DNA of 64,000 bases from the NCBI RefSeq assembly GCF_020405205.1, contig NZ_CP084469.1, forward strand, positions 744,001-808,000. The letters are read 5' to 3'. Origin of the DNA: Natrinema salinisoli. GTDB lineage: Archaea > Halobacteriota > Halobacteria > Halobacteriales > Natrialbaceae. The notes under the pieces were generated by a model. That model saw only the letters and a list, made by a program, of their open reading frames with translations. It was not told the origin of the DNA and ran no database searches. Shown here in pieces: positions 55,595 to 64,000 of this stretch. How positions within the stretch are numbered: position 1 is the stretch's first letter; every line of letters begins with the position of its first letter. A program made the position numbers and the translations under genes.

Positions 55595-55761
55595 CTGCGT
55601 CTCACGCGGTAGAATCGGCTGCGTTCTGGGGTGTTGCGACGGATATCAGCGCGAGCCTCGAGCGCTATCTCGATCCCATCCGTCGATCGGGCGGTGTCCC
55701 GAGCATACCTCCTGTCCGGCGAGGGTTCCGGAGTCGTCCCCTGTCCGTCTTCGGCCCGCTA

Positions 55762-56145
55762 TCACGGAGCGGTCTCTTCCAGCACCGACCTGATGGCCGT
55801 CGCCACTTCGTCGAACTCGTTCATGTTGAGTGAATCAGTCGTCACATAGACACCGTGTTCGCCGTCAATAACCCGAGTGACGTATCCCCACTCGAAGGAG
55901 CGAATCGTGAACCCGTAGTCACCGAGCTCGGAGTCGCCGTACGTCTGCTGGGACGTGAACCCGAGTCGCTCGTTCGCGACGAACCGTTCTATGTCGGCGT
56001 CTCGTTCGAGATCGTCACGGAGGTACAGCTGCTCGTAGTCATCGGCGGTGAAGTAGGTGATACTTCGGAGTCCATCACCGATCGCCGTCCGGCAGACGCT
56101 AATTAGTTCGTCTTCGAGGTCGTCACCGTTCGTTGACGCCGTCAT
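55762..56145 (-). CDS. Small haloarchaeal protein, DUF7522-like
   Basis: 127 residues from ATG 56145; GTTATATACG at ~56170 on this strand supports a near-leaderless start. Soluble alpha/beta pattern ending NMNEFDEVATAIRSVLEE. I recall similar haloarchaeal proteins as a DUF without known role. Confidence 0.6.
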   Translation of the reverse strand: MTASTNGDDLEDELISVCRTAIGDGLRSITYFTADDYEQLYLRDDLERDADIERFVANERLGFTSQQTYGDSELGDYGFTIRSFEWGYVTRVIDGEHGVYVTTDSLNMNEFDEVATAIRSVLEETAP

Positions 56146-56621
56146 GATCGAATCTACAGCCGGTAGTCGTATATAACACCGTGTCAGGTCCCACCAATCG
56201 AGACCCGGGCTCGCGTCTTTTCGTCTTCGATCATCGGGACGCAAACCGGCGTGCCGGCGTTTCGAACGATGGTCCCCATGACGCTTTCGAGGATCTATCG
56301 TGGATGTCGATCACGACGAAACCGATGTCGGTATCGTCGACGGACGTCGAAATAATACTCCTCGCGGATCACTCGCAACGAGGACGGTTCCACTTCCGTC
56401 AGCGCGTCGAGTACGTCCCGACGAAACTCTACGGAACGACTACCCGATAAAAAACCCTTACCGGGACGGTCGCCTGAATTCGGACCGGGCGTTCCGACCG
56501 GAGACGTCACGGTGGATTCCGGCGATGTGCCGCATGCGGCGAGGGGTTCCCGCGACTCGACTCCAACTCGCTCGACCTGGACCCGTCCCTCGATTGGGTG
56601 GCGAGTGCGTTCGACGCGGGG
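56146..56621. other. Intergenic, no supported gene
   Basis: About 475 bases between two minus-strand genes. No convincing frame; contains the promoter of the upstream small gene. Confidence 0.45.
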
Positions 56622-57260
56622 TCAGCTGAAGAGGTCTGTGAATAGAGAGGCCTGTGCTCGTCGGAGCCGCTCGAGGAATGCCGACTTGCTGATGCCCATC
56701 TCGTCGGCGACGTCGCTCGCGGTCGCTTCCCGCGGAACGGTGAAGTAATTCATCTCGAGGGCGCACTGAACGCTCTCGATTTGAGCGGGCGTGAGGTCCC
56801 ACCGACTGGCAACCGGTTCGTCGTCCTCCTCGTGAAGCCGATAGATGCGTTCCAGTCGAACCCCGACGGTTTCGCCCGCAGTTTCCATGACGCCCGTGAG
56901 TACGTCTCGGCCGACGACCGCTCCGGTCAACAGTGCTTCCCCGTCACGGTATTCGATGGCGTCGACCAGTAGTCCGGCACTGATGAGCTGATGGATAACG
57001 CAGGGGTGTTTCGAGAGACAGCGGTAGTTATCACGGTCGACCGTTTGCGATCGGTGCAGGTAGCGGATTCGGTCATCACGGTCGAGTGTGTCGGCGAATT
57101 CGTCCGTCGATGGCGTGCTGAACTGAAGGAGAACGTTCCCGTCGTCTCGGAGCTGTGGCGGCTGTGCAGTAACGTCCGTCCCCGTCAGCCGTGTCGCCTC
57201 AGAAAGCGGGCAGTCATCGCCCGTAATGCGGAAATCGACGATCAGACAGTCACTGATCAT
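56622..57260 (-). CDS. HTH-10 (bacterio-opsin activator) regulator by paa genes
   Basis: 212 residues. The C-terminal ~55 residues are the HTH-10 domain (LTPAQIESVQCALEMNYFTVPREATASDVADEMGISKSAFLERLRRA). The N-terminal half is a ligand- or redox-sensing-like domain with Cys at residues ~81 and ~87. Divergent from paaA with a shared 84-base promoter, so it most likely controls phenylacetate breakdown. Confidence 0.8.
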   Translation of the reverse strand: MISDCLIVDFRITGDDCPLSEATRLTGTDVTAQPPQLRDDGNVLLQFSTPSTDEFADTLDRDDRIRYLHRSQTVDRDNYRCLSKHPCVIHQLISAGLLVDAIEYRDGEALLTGAVVGRDVLTGVMETAGETVGVRLERIYRLHEEDDEPVASRWDLTPAQIESVQCALEMNYFTVPREATASDVADEMGISKSAFLERLRRAQASLFTDLFS

Positions 57261-57282
57261 TACCGGCGTCTATTCGAAATCG

Positions 57283-57292
57283 AAATATAAAT
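57283..57292. promoter_or_regulatory. Shared AT box between regulator and paaA
   Basis: GAAATATAAATC serves as TATA-like element in both directions: about 26 bases from the regulator start (57260) and ~55 bases from paaA. Confidence 0.5.
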
Positions 57293-57344
57293 CCCCCACA
57301 TAGGCGGGTCAATCGGTAAGGAACTATACGATGAACCGGCGGAT

Positions 57345-58283
57345 ATGGATCTCGAGACGGTCAAAAAACGCACGGGGCCACGGGAGTTCGGTCCCGAGGA
57401 CGATATGCCGGAACGATATCGCACCGCGGCGACCCGAATGATCCAGTTTCACGCGAACAGCGAGGTCATGGGCGGCTACCTCGACAAAACGTTTACCCGA
57501 AAGGCACCGTCGCTTGATCGGAAACTGGCGAACACGGCGAAAGTGCAGGACGAAATCGGCCACGCACAGCTGCTGTACAGAGCTGCCGAGACGTTGGGTG
57601 TGAAAACTCGGACGGAGATGCTCGAGGAGCTCGCGAACGGCGAGGGAAAGTTCCTGAACTGTTTCCACTATCCCGTCGATTCGTGGTACGAGGCACCGAT
57701 GATCGACTTCTTCGTCGACGGCGGTGCGATGCGTCGGCAGGCGACGTTGAAATCGACGAGCTGGACGCCGTACGCACATGCGATGGATAAGATCTGCTTC
57801 GAGGAAGGGTTCCACGTCAAACACGGCGAATCGATCCTTCGCGAGCTGATGAACGGGTCGAAAGCCACGCAGGAGCGCACGCAGGAGACGTTCGAGGAGT
57901 GGTGGCCTCGCATCCTCCAGTTCTTCGGGCCGACGAACGACGAGAGCGTTCACGACGACTTCGGCCGAGCCGTCGGTCTCAAAACGGTGACGAACGACGA
58001 ACTCCGGAATTCGTTCCTGAATATGTACATCCCGAAAGCGGAAAAACACGGGTTAGAGATACCGGAGTACCCGCGTATTTACGAGCGCGATGACGGGACG
58101 ATGGCCGTTCGCGAGGACGACCTCGACTGGGACGAGTTCTGGACCATCTCGAGGAACGAATACGAGGGATCGGCCGAACAGATCGGCTCGCGACGCCGAC
58201 GGCAGGAGGCGGTCGAATGGGTCCGCAAATCGCTGGACGCGTGGGAGTCCAGTGCCGGAACTACCCCACAGGCGGCCGATTAG
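57345..58283 (+). CDS. paaA: Phenylacetyl-CoA epoxidase subunit A
   Basis: 312 residues. Catalytic subunit of the diiron multicomponent monooxygenase that turns phenylacetyl-CoA into its 1,2-epoxide. Diiron ligands lie in VQDEIGHAQLLY and FEEGFHVKHGE. Forms a complex with PaaC. First gene of a tight operon; paaB starts 4 bases after its stop. Confidence 0.95.
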   Translation: MDLETVKKRTGPREFGPEDDMPERYRTAATRMIQFHANSEVMGGYLDKTFTRKAPSLDRKLANTAKVQDEIGHAQLLYRAAETLGVKTRTEMLEELANGEGKFLNCFHYPVDSWYEAPMIDFFVDGGAMRRQATLKSTSWTPYAHAMDKICFEEGFHVKHGESILRELMNGSKATQERTQETFEEWWPRILQFFGPTNDESVHDDFGRAVGLKTVTNDELRNSFLNMYIPKAEKHGLEIPEYPRIYERDDGTMAVREDDLDWDEFWTISRNEYEGSAEQIGSRRRRQEAVEWVRKSLDAWESSAGTTPQAAD

Positions 58284-58287
58284 AACG

Positions 58288-58632
58288 ATGATCTGGGAAG
58301 TATTCAGACAGGAGGCCCCAGGCGACTACCACGAGCACGTCGGCAACGTCCACGCTCCGGATCGAGACATGGCGAAATTATTCGCTCGGATTCAGCACGC
58401 CCGGCGAATGCAAACGAATTCCCTGTGGGTCACACCGCGGGAGGAGATCGGTGAGGTCAGCGCCGAGGACGCCGCGTTTGGCAGCCGAACTGACAAGTCC
58501 TACCGGTGGGCGATGACGTACAACGAGATCGACGCCTCCTTCGCCGAGGAGGTCGCTGACAGCGAATCCGAACAACGCGAAGCCGCTCGGAAGCGCCGAG
58601 AGGCGCTCCGAGACGAGGGGAACGAAGCATGA
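58288..58632 (+). CDS. paaB: Phenylacetyl-CoA epoxidase subunit B
   Basis: 114 residues from ATG 58288. Starts MIWEVFRQEAPGDYHEHVGNVHAPD, typical PaaB. Small subunit needed for assembly of the epoxidase. Overlaps paaC by 4 bases. Confidence 0.92.
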   Translation: MIWEVFRQEAPGDYHEHVGNVHAPDRDMAKLFARIQHARRMQTNSLWVTPREEIGEVSAEDAAFGSRTDKSYRWAMTYNEIDASFAEEVADSESEQREAARKRREALRDEGNEA

Positions 58633-59465
58633 GTGGGACTCCGCAATCCGAACGCATCGGTCGAGCCGATCTCTCCGCCGAACAGCAGGTCGCGCTCGAG
58701 GAGTTACTCTTCCGCCTGGCCGACGACGAGTTCGTTCACGCCGAGCGCTTGACCGAGTGGCAGATCTATGCGCCGACGCTCGAGTCGGACCTCGCGATCG
58801 CTAACATCGCACAGGACGAGTTCGGGCACGCACGACTGTGGTACGACCTCCTCAAGCAGCTCGGGTACACGGAACCGGAGTGTCTCTGGGAGCGAGATCC
58901 GACCGAGTGGATCCACAGTCTCCTCGTCGAGCGTCCTTTCGAAGACGGTGACTGGGCTGACGCCGTTCTCCGCGGCTATCTCTACGACGTCGCGGAGCGT
59001 ATCCGCCTCGAGGCGATGGCTGACACGAGCTACGCACCGCTGGCGGACCGCGTCGGGAAGGTCCTCGAGGAAGAGGACTACCACCGAGAGCATGCCGTGA
59101 ACTGGCTGGAACGATTGACTGCGGACGACGACGGGCGTGCTCGGATGCAGAACGCGCTCGACGAGCTGTTCCCCTATGCGCTGTCGCTGTTCCACCCCGG
59201 GCCGCGCGAGGAGGGTATCGTCGAATTCGGCTTCCGGACGGAAACGGTCGCGGAGATGCGTACCGAGTGGCTCGAAACGGTCAGTCCGTTCCTGGAGTCG
59301 CTGGATCTGACCGTGCCCGAGCCCGACGAGGTGGTGAGTGTCGACGAACGCGGTCGCGACGGAACGCATACCGATGCGTGGACCGAGCTCTACGACGAGT
59401 TCACGGCGACGTATCACGAGCTCGAGTTCGAAACGCCCGCCACGCTCCGCACAACGGAGGAGTGA
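58629..59465 (+). CDS. paaC: Phenylacetyl-CoA epoxidase subunit C
   Basis: 278 residues. Ferritin-like fold with AQDEFGHARLW and EEEDYHREHA; structural partner of PaaA. ATG within the paaB stop overlap. Confidence 0.93.
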   Translation: MSGTPQSERIGRADLSAEQQVALEELLFRLADDEFVHAERLTEWQIYAPTLESDLAIANIAQDEFGHARLWYDLLKQLGYTEPECLWERDPTEWIHSLLVERPFEDGDWADAVLRGYLYDVAERIRLEAMADTSYAPLADRVGKVLEEEDYHREHAVNWLERLTADDDGRARMQNALDELFPYALSLFHPGPREEGIVEFGFRTETVAEMRTEWLETVSPFLESLDLTVPEPDEVVSVDERGRDGTHTDAWTELYDEFTATYHELEFETPATLRTTEE

Positions 59466-59467
59466 CA

Positions 59468-59878
59468 ATGCGGACGAACGAACCGATGGATTCCGACGCC
59501 TGCACTTTCACCGAATTCAGTGACGGTGACCCGCCCAGTGAGTATCCGAAAACCGGTGCGGATGCAGCGGGCATCGAAGCCGAGGTGTGGAAGGCACTGT
59601 ACGAGGTCGAAGATCCCGAAATGCCCGTCAGTATCGTCGATCTCGGTCTCATCTACGACGTGTGCGTCGAGGGCGATCGCTGCGTCGTCGAGATGACGCT
59701 GACCTACACGGGGTGTCCCGCTCGGGATATCCTGCTGAACGATGTCGCGTGTGCGGCCGAAACGGTGGCGGGTATCACTGAAGCGACCGTCACTCTCCGG
59801 TACACGCCGGAATGGAACGTGACCATGGTGACCGACGAAGGGAAAGACAGGCTTCGAGACTTCGGGCTCAGCGTATGA
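59468..59878 (+). CDS. paaD: PaaD, DUF59/MIP18 domain only
   Basis: 136 residues from ATG 59468 (a GTG at 59462 overlaps paaC). DUF59 core: DPEMPVSIVDLGLIYDV and TYTGCPARDI with the conserved Cys. Believed to help Fe-S/diiron assembly of the epoxidase. Bacterial PaaD has an extra C-terminal zinc ribbon; here it is in the next gene. Confidence 0.9.
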   Translation: MRTNEPMDSDACTFTEFSDGDPPSEYPKTGADAAGIEAEVWKALYEVEDPEMPVSIVDLGLIYDVCVEGDRCVVEMTLTYTGCPARDILLNDVACAAETVAGITEATVTLRYTPEWNVTMVTDEGKDRLRDFGLSV

Positions 59879-60039
59879 CAAAAGAGGATCCAAGCGCGGC
59901 GACGACGGAAGAAGCCGACGCTACCTGCCCCTACTGTGGATCGACGGAAACGAAACGCGACCATCCCAAAGGTCCCTCGCTCTGTCGGTCGATGTACTTC
60001 TGCGAGAGTTGTCAGCAGCCGTTCGAACGATTCTCCTGA
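59875..60039 (+). CDS. PaaD zinc-ribbon part as a separate protein
   Basis: 54 residues. CPYCGSTETKRDHPKGPSLC and CESCQQPFERF match the C-terminal zinc ribbon of bacterial PaaD. ATGA overlap with the paaD stop gives coupled translation, so two polypeptides probably replace one. No paaE reductase follows, as I recall for haloarchaeal clusters. Confidence 0.8.
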   Translation: MTKEDPSAATTEEADATCPYCGSTETKRDHPKGPSLCRSMYFCESCQQPFERFS

Positions 60040-60269
60040 AACGGTAGGGGACGGGTAGCCTTCGATTCTCTTCTCTCCGAGTTGGGGACGCACGTTTCCG
60101 CCAGACGGTCAATACCGAACACTGGAAGCGATGCAGTCCGTGGCCAGTGAACCACCGGGTTCCGTTCGGCAGGAGCGCTAGTGATCGCGGCCGCTCGAAC
60201 CGGACCGGTCGGTTCGTCCGATACAATAACCGCTACGCGATGGCGTGCGACCACCGCTGAAAGACGCTG

Positions 60270-60731
60270 TTACTCCTTCGTTTTGATCAGAAACTTCATG
60301 TCTCCCTGGAAAACGACGGTTCCCTCTTGGTTGGTCATTTCCGTGTCGAGAACGACGAGACCGACGTCGTCGCGGTCCCCGATCTCTTTCTTTTCGTCGA
60401 CGACGATCTCGAGCGATACCGTGTCGCCGATGTGGACCGGTTCCGGCAGGTCCATGTAATTCATTCCGAGGAACGCGTACGCGGTCCGTTCGACGATGCC
60501 CGTTCGATACACGAATCCCGTCGCCTGGACGAACGTCATCGGTCCGTGAGCGATGCGCTCGTCGAAGTCCTGTTCTGCCGCGTACTCCTCGTTCGTGTGG
60601 AGTTCCGTCCAATCGCCGCTCAGCGCCGAATGCATCACGAAATCGGTCTCAGTGACCGTCCGACCGACGCTCTGAAACTCCTGCCCCGGCTCGAAGTCTT
60701 CGAAATGGTGTGGCCTGTAACTATACGCCAT
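60270..60731 (-). CDS. MaoC-like enoyl-CoA hydratase
   Basis: 153 residues, hot-dog fold. The hydratase signature SGDWTELHTNEEYA with catalytic Asp and His, then FDERIAHGPMTF. Hydrates enoyl-CoA; next to the paa operon it may act on the ring-opened intermediate, as the hydratase part of PaaZ does. Confidence 0.85.
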   Translation of the reverse strand: MAYSYRPHHFEDFEPGQEFQSVGRTVTETDFVMHSALSGDWTELHTNEEYAAEQDFDERIAHGPMTFVQATGFVYRTGIVERTAYAFLGMNYMDLPEPVHIGDTVSLEIVVDEKKEIGDRDDVGLVVLDTEMTNQEGTVVFQGDMKFLIKTKE

Positions 60732-61230
60732 ACTCGTAGTACTAAATCATCATGTAAAAAGTTTATCTAGAGTTAGTGATATTATTCTGGTCGGGCTAGA
60801 GACAGCCACTCCCGAGAACGAATGTAGTCGAAACGCTGGATACGGTCACAACGGGTACGAACTCGACGGGGAACGGTAGTCGACTCGACATTTAAAACCA
60901 CGATATAGCGGGGCAAATTTATAATTAGTTACATCTGTCGTTACTACTCGAACGATGAGCACACAACCGATGTCAGACGGCCGCCGAAACATGGGGGTTT
61001 CTCCGTCATAAGCCGAAAATAGAACGTCCGCTGGGCGAACGATGCGAGCCGGATGACCGGATCGGGACCTCGGGGAGCACCACGCTCGTGATTACATCCA
61101 TATGTATGTAAATATTACTCGTCGCCTCGGATCGCATCGACTGTGCCGGACGGAACGTATTGGACGGAACGTTGGACGGACTGGGTTCTACCGGTAAAGA
61201 GATGATAGAAAAGGGGAACTGACTGGCGAA
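60732..61230. other. Intergenic with promoter and possible truncated gene
   Basis: 499 bases. TTTATAAT near 60927 precedes ATG 60955 by ~28 bases, but the frame stops after 18 codons, so it may be a gene remnant. TTACATCCATATGTATGTAA near 61092 is an imperfect palindrome and possible operator. Confidence 0.45.
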
Positions 61231-62064
61231 ATGAGCCGGATCACACCGCCGTCGGAATTAGACCTGCAATCGAGCTGGTCGTCGGACTACGTTACGGCAA
61301 ACGGTTGTCGACACCGGTACGTGAGATCGGGGACGAAAGACGGACCGACCGTGCTGCTCGCACACGGGTTCACGGACAACTGGCAGTGCCTCACTCTGCT
61401 CGCCGCACGGTTCGTCGACGACCACGACGTGATACTCTACGATGCCCGGGGTCACGGGTTGAGCGAAGCCCCGGACGCGGGGTACGATGCGGAAACGATG
61501 GCGGACGATCTCTACGGACTCTGTGAAACACTGACCGTCGAGAACCCCATCCTGTACGGGCATTCGCTCGGAGCGGATTCGGTCGCTCGTGTCGCCGGAC
61601 GGGCAGGGCTGCAGCCTCGAGCGCTCGTTTTGGAGGATCATCCGGCACAGCTCTTCGCGGCGCTCGGCCAGGATCACTTGTCGAACAAGCGCGACCAGCT
61701 CGACCGGTGGAGTACCGCGACGCACGCATCGCTGCGCGAGCGGTTCGAACCGCAATACCCCCGCTTCGCCGACCTACTGGCAACCGCTCGGAAACAAGTG
61801 CGACCACACGTGCTGGGAATTACGAAGCGCGGATTCGAACCGCTAGACCTCGCGCTCCCGAACTCGCCCTGTCCGACGCTCCTGCTCCGCCCCGATCCCG
61901 CCGTCGCTTCCTACACGGATCCCGAACGGGACCGAGAGTGGGCAAACGGGAAGACGACGGTCCACAACGTCGACGGAGCGGGGCATACGATCTTTCGAGA
62001 TCGCCCATCGCTCTGTGTCGAGATCGTCGACGAGTTCCTCGCCGAACACGATCTCGTCCGGTGA
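61231..62064 (+). CDS. Alpha/beta hydrolase
   Basis: 277 residues. Nucleophile elbow GHSLGAD, oxyanion loop LLAHGFTDNWQC, catalytic His in DGAGHTIF. Likely an esterase or similar hydrolase; substrate unknown. Stands alone. Confidence 0.85.
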   Translation: MSRITPPSELDLQSSWSSDYVTANGCRHRYVRSGTKDGPTVLLAHGFTDNWQCLTLLAARFVDDHDVILYDARGHGLSEAPDAGYDAETMADDLYGLCETLTVENPILYGHSLGADSVARVAGRAGLQPRALVLEDHPAQLFAALGQDHLSNKRDQLDRWSTATHASLRERFEPQYPRFADLLATARKQVRPHVLGITKRGFEPLDLALPNSPCPTLLLRPDPAVASYTDPERDREWANGKTTVHNVDGAGHTIFRDRPSLCVEIVDEFLAEHDLVR

Positions 62065-62443
62065 GTGAATCCGGAAGTACTGTGTTCCTGACCGGCGAAC
62101 GATTTCGAGCGCCGGCTTCCTCGAAGCACGGGCTGACCGAGGGTGTCGATTCCGACACCGGTAATCGATCGAACCGTGTAACGCCGTCATTCGGTCGGTC
62201 GTTCGGGAAGACTGGTATCCTCGCCGTTCGGATTTCTCATTGCGAATTCCCATCACGGTCACGTGGTGTCTTTACCGCCCCGCTCGTATCGCTGAATCGT
62301 CGCTGATGAGTCGCTGCGAACTGTCCGTCGCCTATGAACGATCGGGATACTGGATGGAGAACGGCCAGGCAACTCGAATACCGACTGGATACGTCGATCG
62401 CGGAAGTCATTACGTTAAAGAGACCGCTCCGCTAAACGAGGGT
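62065..62443. other. Intergenic, no supported gene
   Basis: 379 bases. Contains the aldolase promoter near 62410-62440 (TTACGTTAAAG). No gene recognised. Confidence 0.45.
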
Positions 62444-63097
62444 ATGGCAAATGAAACCGACGTTCGGGACCGAATCATCGACAGTGGCGTTGTGGCAGTC
62501 CTTCGCAGCATAGACGAGGCACAGATCGCGTCGGTCGCTCGAGCGATTCACGAGGCGGGCGTCACCGCGATCGAGGTAACTGCCGACGGCAAACGCGCGA
62601 GCGACAAGATCGCCGCGGTGGATCGGGAACTGGCGGATACTGATGCCGTCGTCGGTGCTGGAACGGTGCTCGATGCCCCGACGGCGCAGTCCGTTATCGA
62701 CGCCGGTGCGGAGTTCGTCCTCGCGCCGGACTGTAACCCCGAGATGATCCGAACCTGTAACCGGCAGGGTGTCGTTTCGGTTCCGGGCGTGATGACGCCG
62801 ACGGAGGCCGTTACGGGCATGGAGGCCGGCGCGGATATGCTCAAGATGTTCCCGGCGACGACGGTCGGCCCTGACCACATCGGCGCGCTACAGGGCCCGC
62901 TCGGCGATGTCGATATCATGCCGACCGGCGGCATTTCGCCCGAGAACGTCGACGACTTCTTCGAGGCCGGTGCCGTTGCGGTCGGTGCCGGCAGCGCGAT
63001 CGTCGACTACGACGCCATCGAGGCCGACGACATGGGGCAGGTTCGCGAGACTGCCGCCTCGTTCGTCGAGGCCGTCGAATCGGCTCGGTCCCGGTAA
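62444..63097 (+). CDS. KDPG/KHG-type class I aldolase
   Basis: 217 residues from ATG 62444. Schiff-base Lys in ADMLKMFPA; GAGTVL and MPTGGISPENVDDFFEAGA are family motifs. Cleaves 2-keto-3-deoxy-6-phospho sugars to pyruvate and glyceraldehyde-3-phosphate, part of the semi-phosphorylative Entner-Doudoroff route. The dehydratase at the window end could feed it. Confidence 0.88.
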   Translation: MANETDVRDRIIDSGVVAVLRSIDEAQIASVARAIHEAGVTAIEVTADGKRASDKIAAVDRELADTDAVVGAGTVLDAPTAQSVIDAGAEFVLAPDCNPEMIRTCNRQGVVSVPGVMTPTEAVTGMEAGADMLKMFPATTVGPDHIGALQGPLGDVDIMPTGGISPENVDDFFEAGAVAVGAGSAIVDYDAIEADDMGQVRETAASFVEAVESARSR

Positions 63098-63123
63098 CTG
63101 ACAGAAGAACTGAACTCGTCTTT

Positions 63124-63399
63124 TTATCTGGTGATCCAACCGTCGGGATCGGCCATATCTGCTCCGACGAACGTCGCCTCACCGGGCGTCGATGCGGTCG
63201 TCATTTCTCGAGCAACCACTTCGCCAGTGGTGTCACTGAGATTGGAACCGACCACGTTTGCCCCCGCTGGCCAATCGACGCGCGATTCAAGCTCCGATTC
63301 CGTGCTCGGAACCAGTGACGATCGCAGTCTGACCGGCGAGGCGGGACGGCGTTCCGTTCGTCACGGTCCCGTTCTTGGCGGAATGGTTCGTTGTTGGCA
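63124..63399 (-). pseudogene. Short-chain dehydrogenase remnant
   Basis: From ATG 63399: GQTAIVTGSEHGIGA is the SDR nucleotide-binding motif, then a TGA stop in frame, IARRLASGG, a frameshift, ANVVGSNLSDTTGEVV and a final stop at 63124. About a third of an SDR gene remains, with at least two disabling changes. It starts 4 bases after the dehydratase stop, so it was in the same operon. Confidence 0.8.
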
Positions 63400-63403
63400 T
63401 GAG

Positions 63404-64000
63404 CTACCACTCTGCGACGCTCCCGTCTTCGTTTCGCCACACCGGATTATGCCAGTTGACGGTCTTTTCGGCCTGCTTCTCGACGTAGTCCTCGCTGATA
63501 CTGATCCCCAACCCGGGCTCAGTGGGAACCTCGATGTAGCCGTCGTCGTACTGGAAGACGTCCTGATTCCCGAGGTAATCCAGAATGTCGCTCGATTCGT
63601 TGTAGTGGATGTTCAGACTCTGTTCCTGAATCAGGGCGTTGGGCGAGATCGTATCGACGTGAACGCAGGAGGCCAGCGCGATCGGTCCGAGCGGACAGTG
63701 CGGGGCGAGTGCGACGTCGTACGCCTCCGCCATGGCAGCGATCTTCTTGACCTCGGTGATCCCGCCCGCGTGGGAGAGATCCGGCTGAATCACGTCTACC
63801 GCACCGCTCTCGAAGATCTCTTTGAAGTCCCATCGGGAGTACATCCGCTCGCCCGTCGCGATCGGGATCGTCGTATGCTGGGCGAGGGTGTGGAGTTCGT
63901 CATTGTGATCAGACAGGACCGGTTCCTCGATGAACATCGGATCGTACGGCTCGAGCGCTTTGGCGAGTCGCTTGGCCATCGGTTTGGACACGCGGCCGTG
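63404..64000 (-). CDS. Enolase-superfamily sugar-acid dehydratase, partial
   Basis: C-terminal ~198 codons; the frame is open to the window edge, so the start is outside. [35 protein letters not shown] and [10 protein letters not shown] are the metal and catalytic motifs of the galactonate/gluconate dehydratase group. Converts an aldonic acid to its 2-keto-3-deoxy form. Followed by the SDR remnant. Confidence 0.85.
   Translation of the reverse strand, partial: HGRVSKPMAKRLAKALEPYDPMFIEEPVLSDHNDELHTLAQHTTIPIATGERMYSRWDFKEIFESGAVDVIQPDLSHAGGITEVKKIAAMAEAYDVALAPHCPLGPIALASCVHVDTISPNALIQEQSLNIHYNESSDILDYLGNQDVFQYDDGYIEVPTEPGLGISISEDYVEKQAEKTVNWHNPVWRNEDGSVAEW

Noticed and set aside
1..64000. CRISPR arrays or cas genes
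   Set aside because: No regularly spaced identical repeats and no Cas-like protein seen.

Overview
The window is chromosomal DNA of a halophilic archaeon (class Halobacteria). Evidence: acidic GC-rich proteins, Tat lipoprotein and PGF-CTERM signals, archaeal TBP, TFB and LonB, a tRNA-Trp carrying a box C/D-type intron, and TATA boxes about 26 bases ahead of leaderless starts. I infer a relative of Natrinema/Haloterrigena, but the sequence alone does not fix the genus.

Layout. 1-9.3 kb is ordinary chromosome: end of a MATE transporter, cation/proton antiporter, YcaO protein, lipoprotein, cupin, CMP-kinase-like protein, guaB and a membrane protein. 9.29-9.47 kb is tRNA-Trp, whose 3' end is an attachment site. 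9.45-38.02 kb is an integrated element bounded by a 13-bp direct repeat (9453-9465 and 38012-38024), with a tyrosine integrase beside the right repeat. Its GC-rich backbone has an early operon of small zinc-finger genes and a large winged-helix protein (9.5-12.8 kb), a pleolipovirus-like virion operon on the minus strand (18.3-25.8 kb) and a regulator/integrase end (35.8-37.9 kb). Two AT-rich cargo islands (13.0-18.1 and 26.3-35.5 kb) hold membrane proteins, a pentapeptide-repeat ion channel, a zinc-ribbon/HEPN protein, a DUF5677 protein, an EVE-HNH nuclease with a MazG pyrophosphohydrolase, and a TFB fused to an N-terminal winged helix. 38.0-42.4 kb is an older decayed relative in the same site, with the same left-end genes, a piece of a TFB-type gene and a truncated integrase. 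From 42.4 kb host chromosome resumes: DUF2270, glutaredoxin-like protein, initiator tRNA-Met, alcohol dehydrogenase with SRPBCC protein, patatin, EamA transporter, LonB, TBP, a CBS protein, a phenylacetyl-CoA epoxidase operon (paaABCD plus a separate zinc ribbon) with its HTH-10 regulator and a MaoC hydratase, and a sugar-acid region (KDPG-type aldolase, broken SDR, enolase-superfamily dehydratase).

The strongest lead is the wHTH-TFB fusion (32750-34009). A specific DNA-reading domain is joined to a general transcription factor of housekeeping type, the composition changes abruptly at the joint, and direct repeats 20 bp apart lie in its promoter. The element could use it to direct host RNA polymerase to chosen promoters, much as a sigma factor does. 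Other leads are ~45-bp repeats bounding cargo cassettes, palindromes sharing the same arms, a structured possible RNA next to the integrase operon, a PGF-CTERM protein inside the virion operon, and a spike with a beta-propeller. All functions are read from sequence and recalled family knowledge; no search was run.
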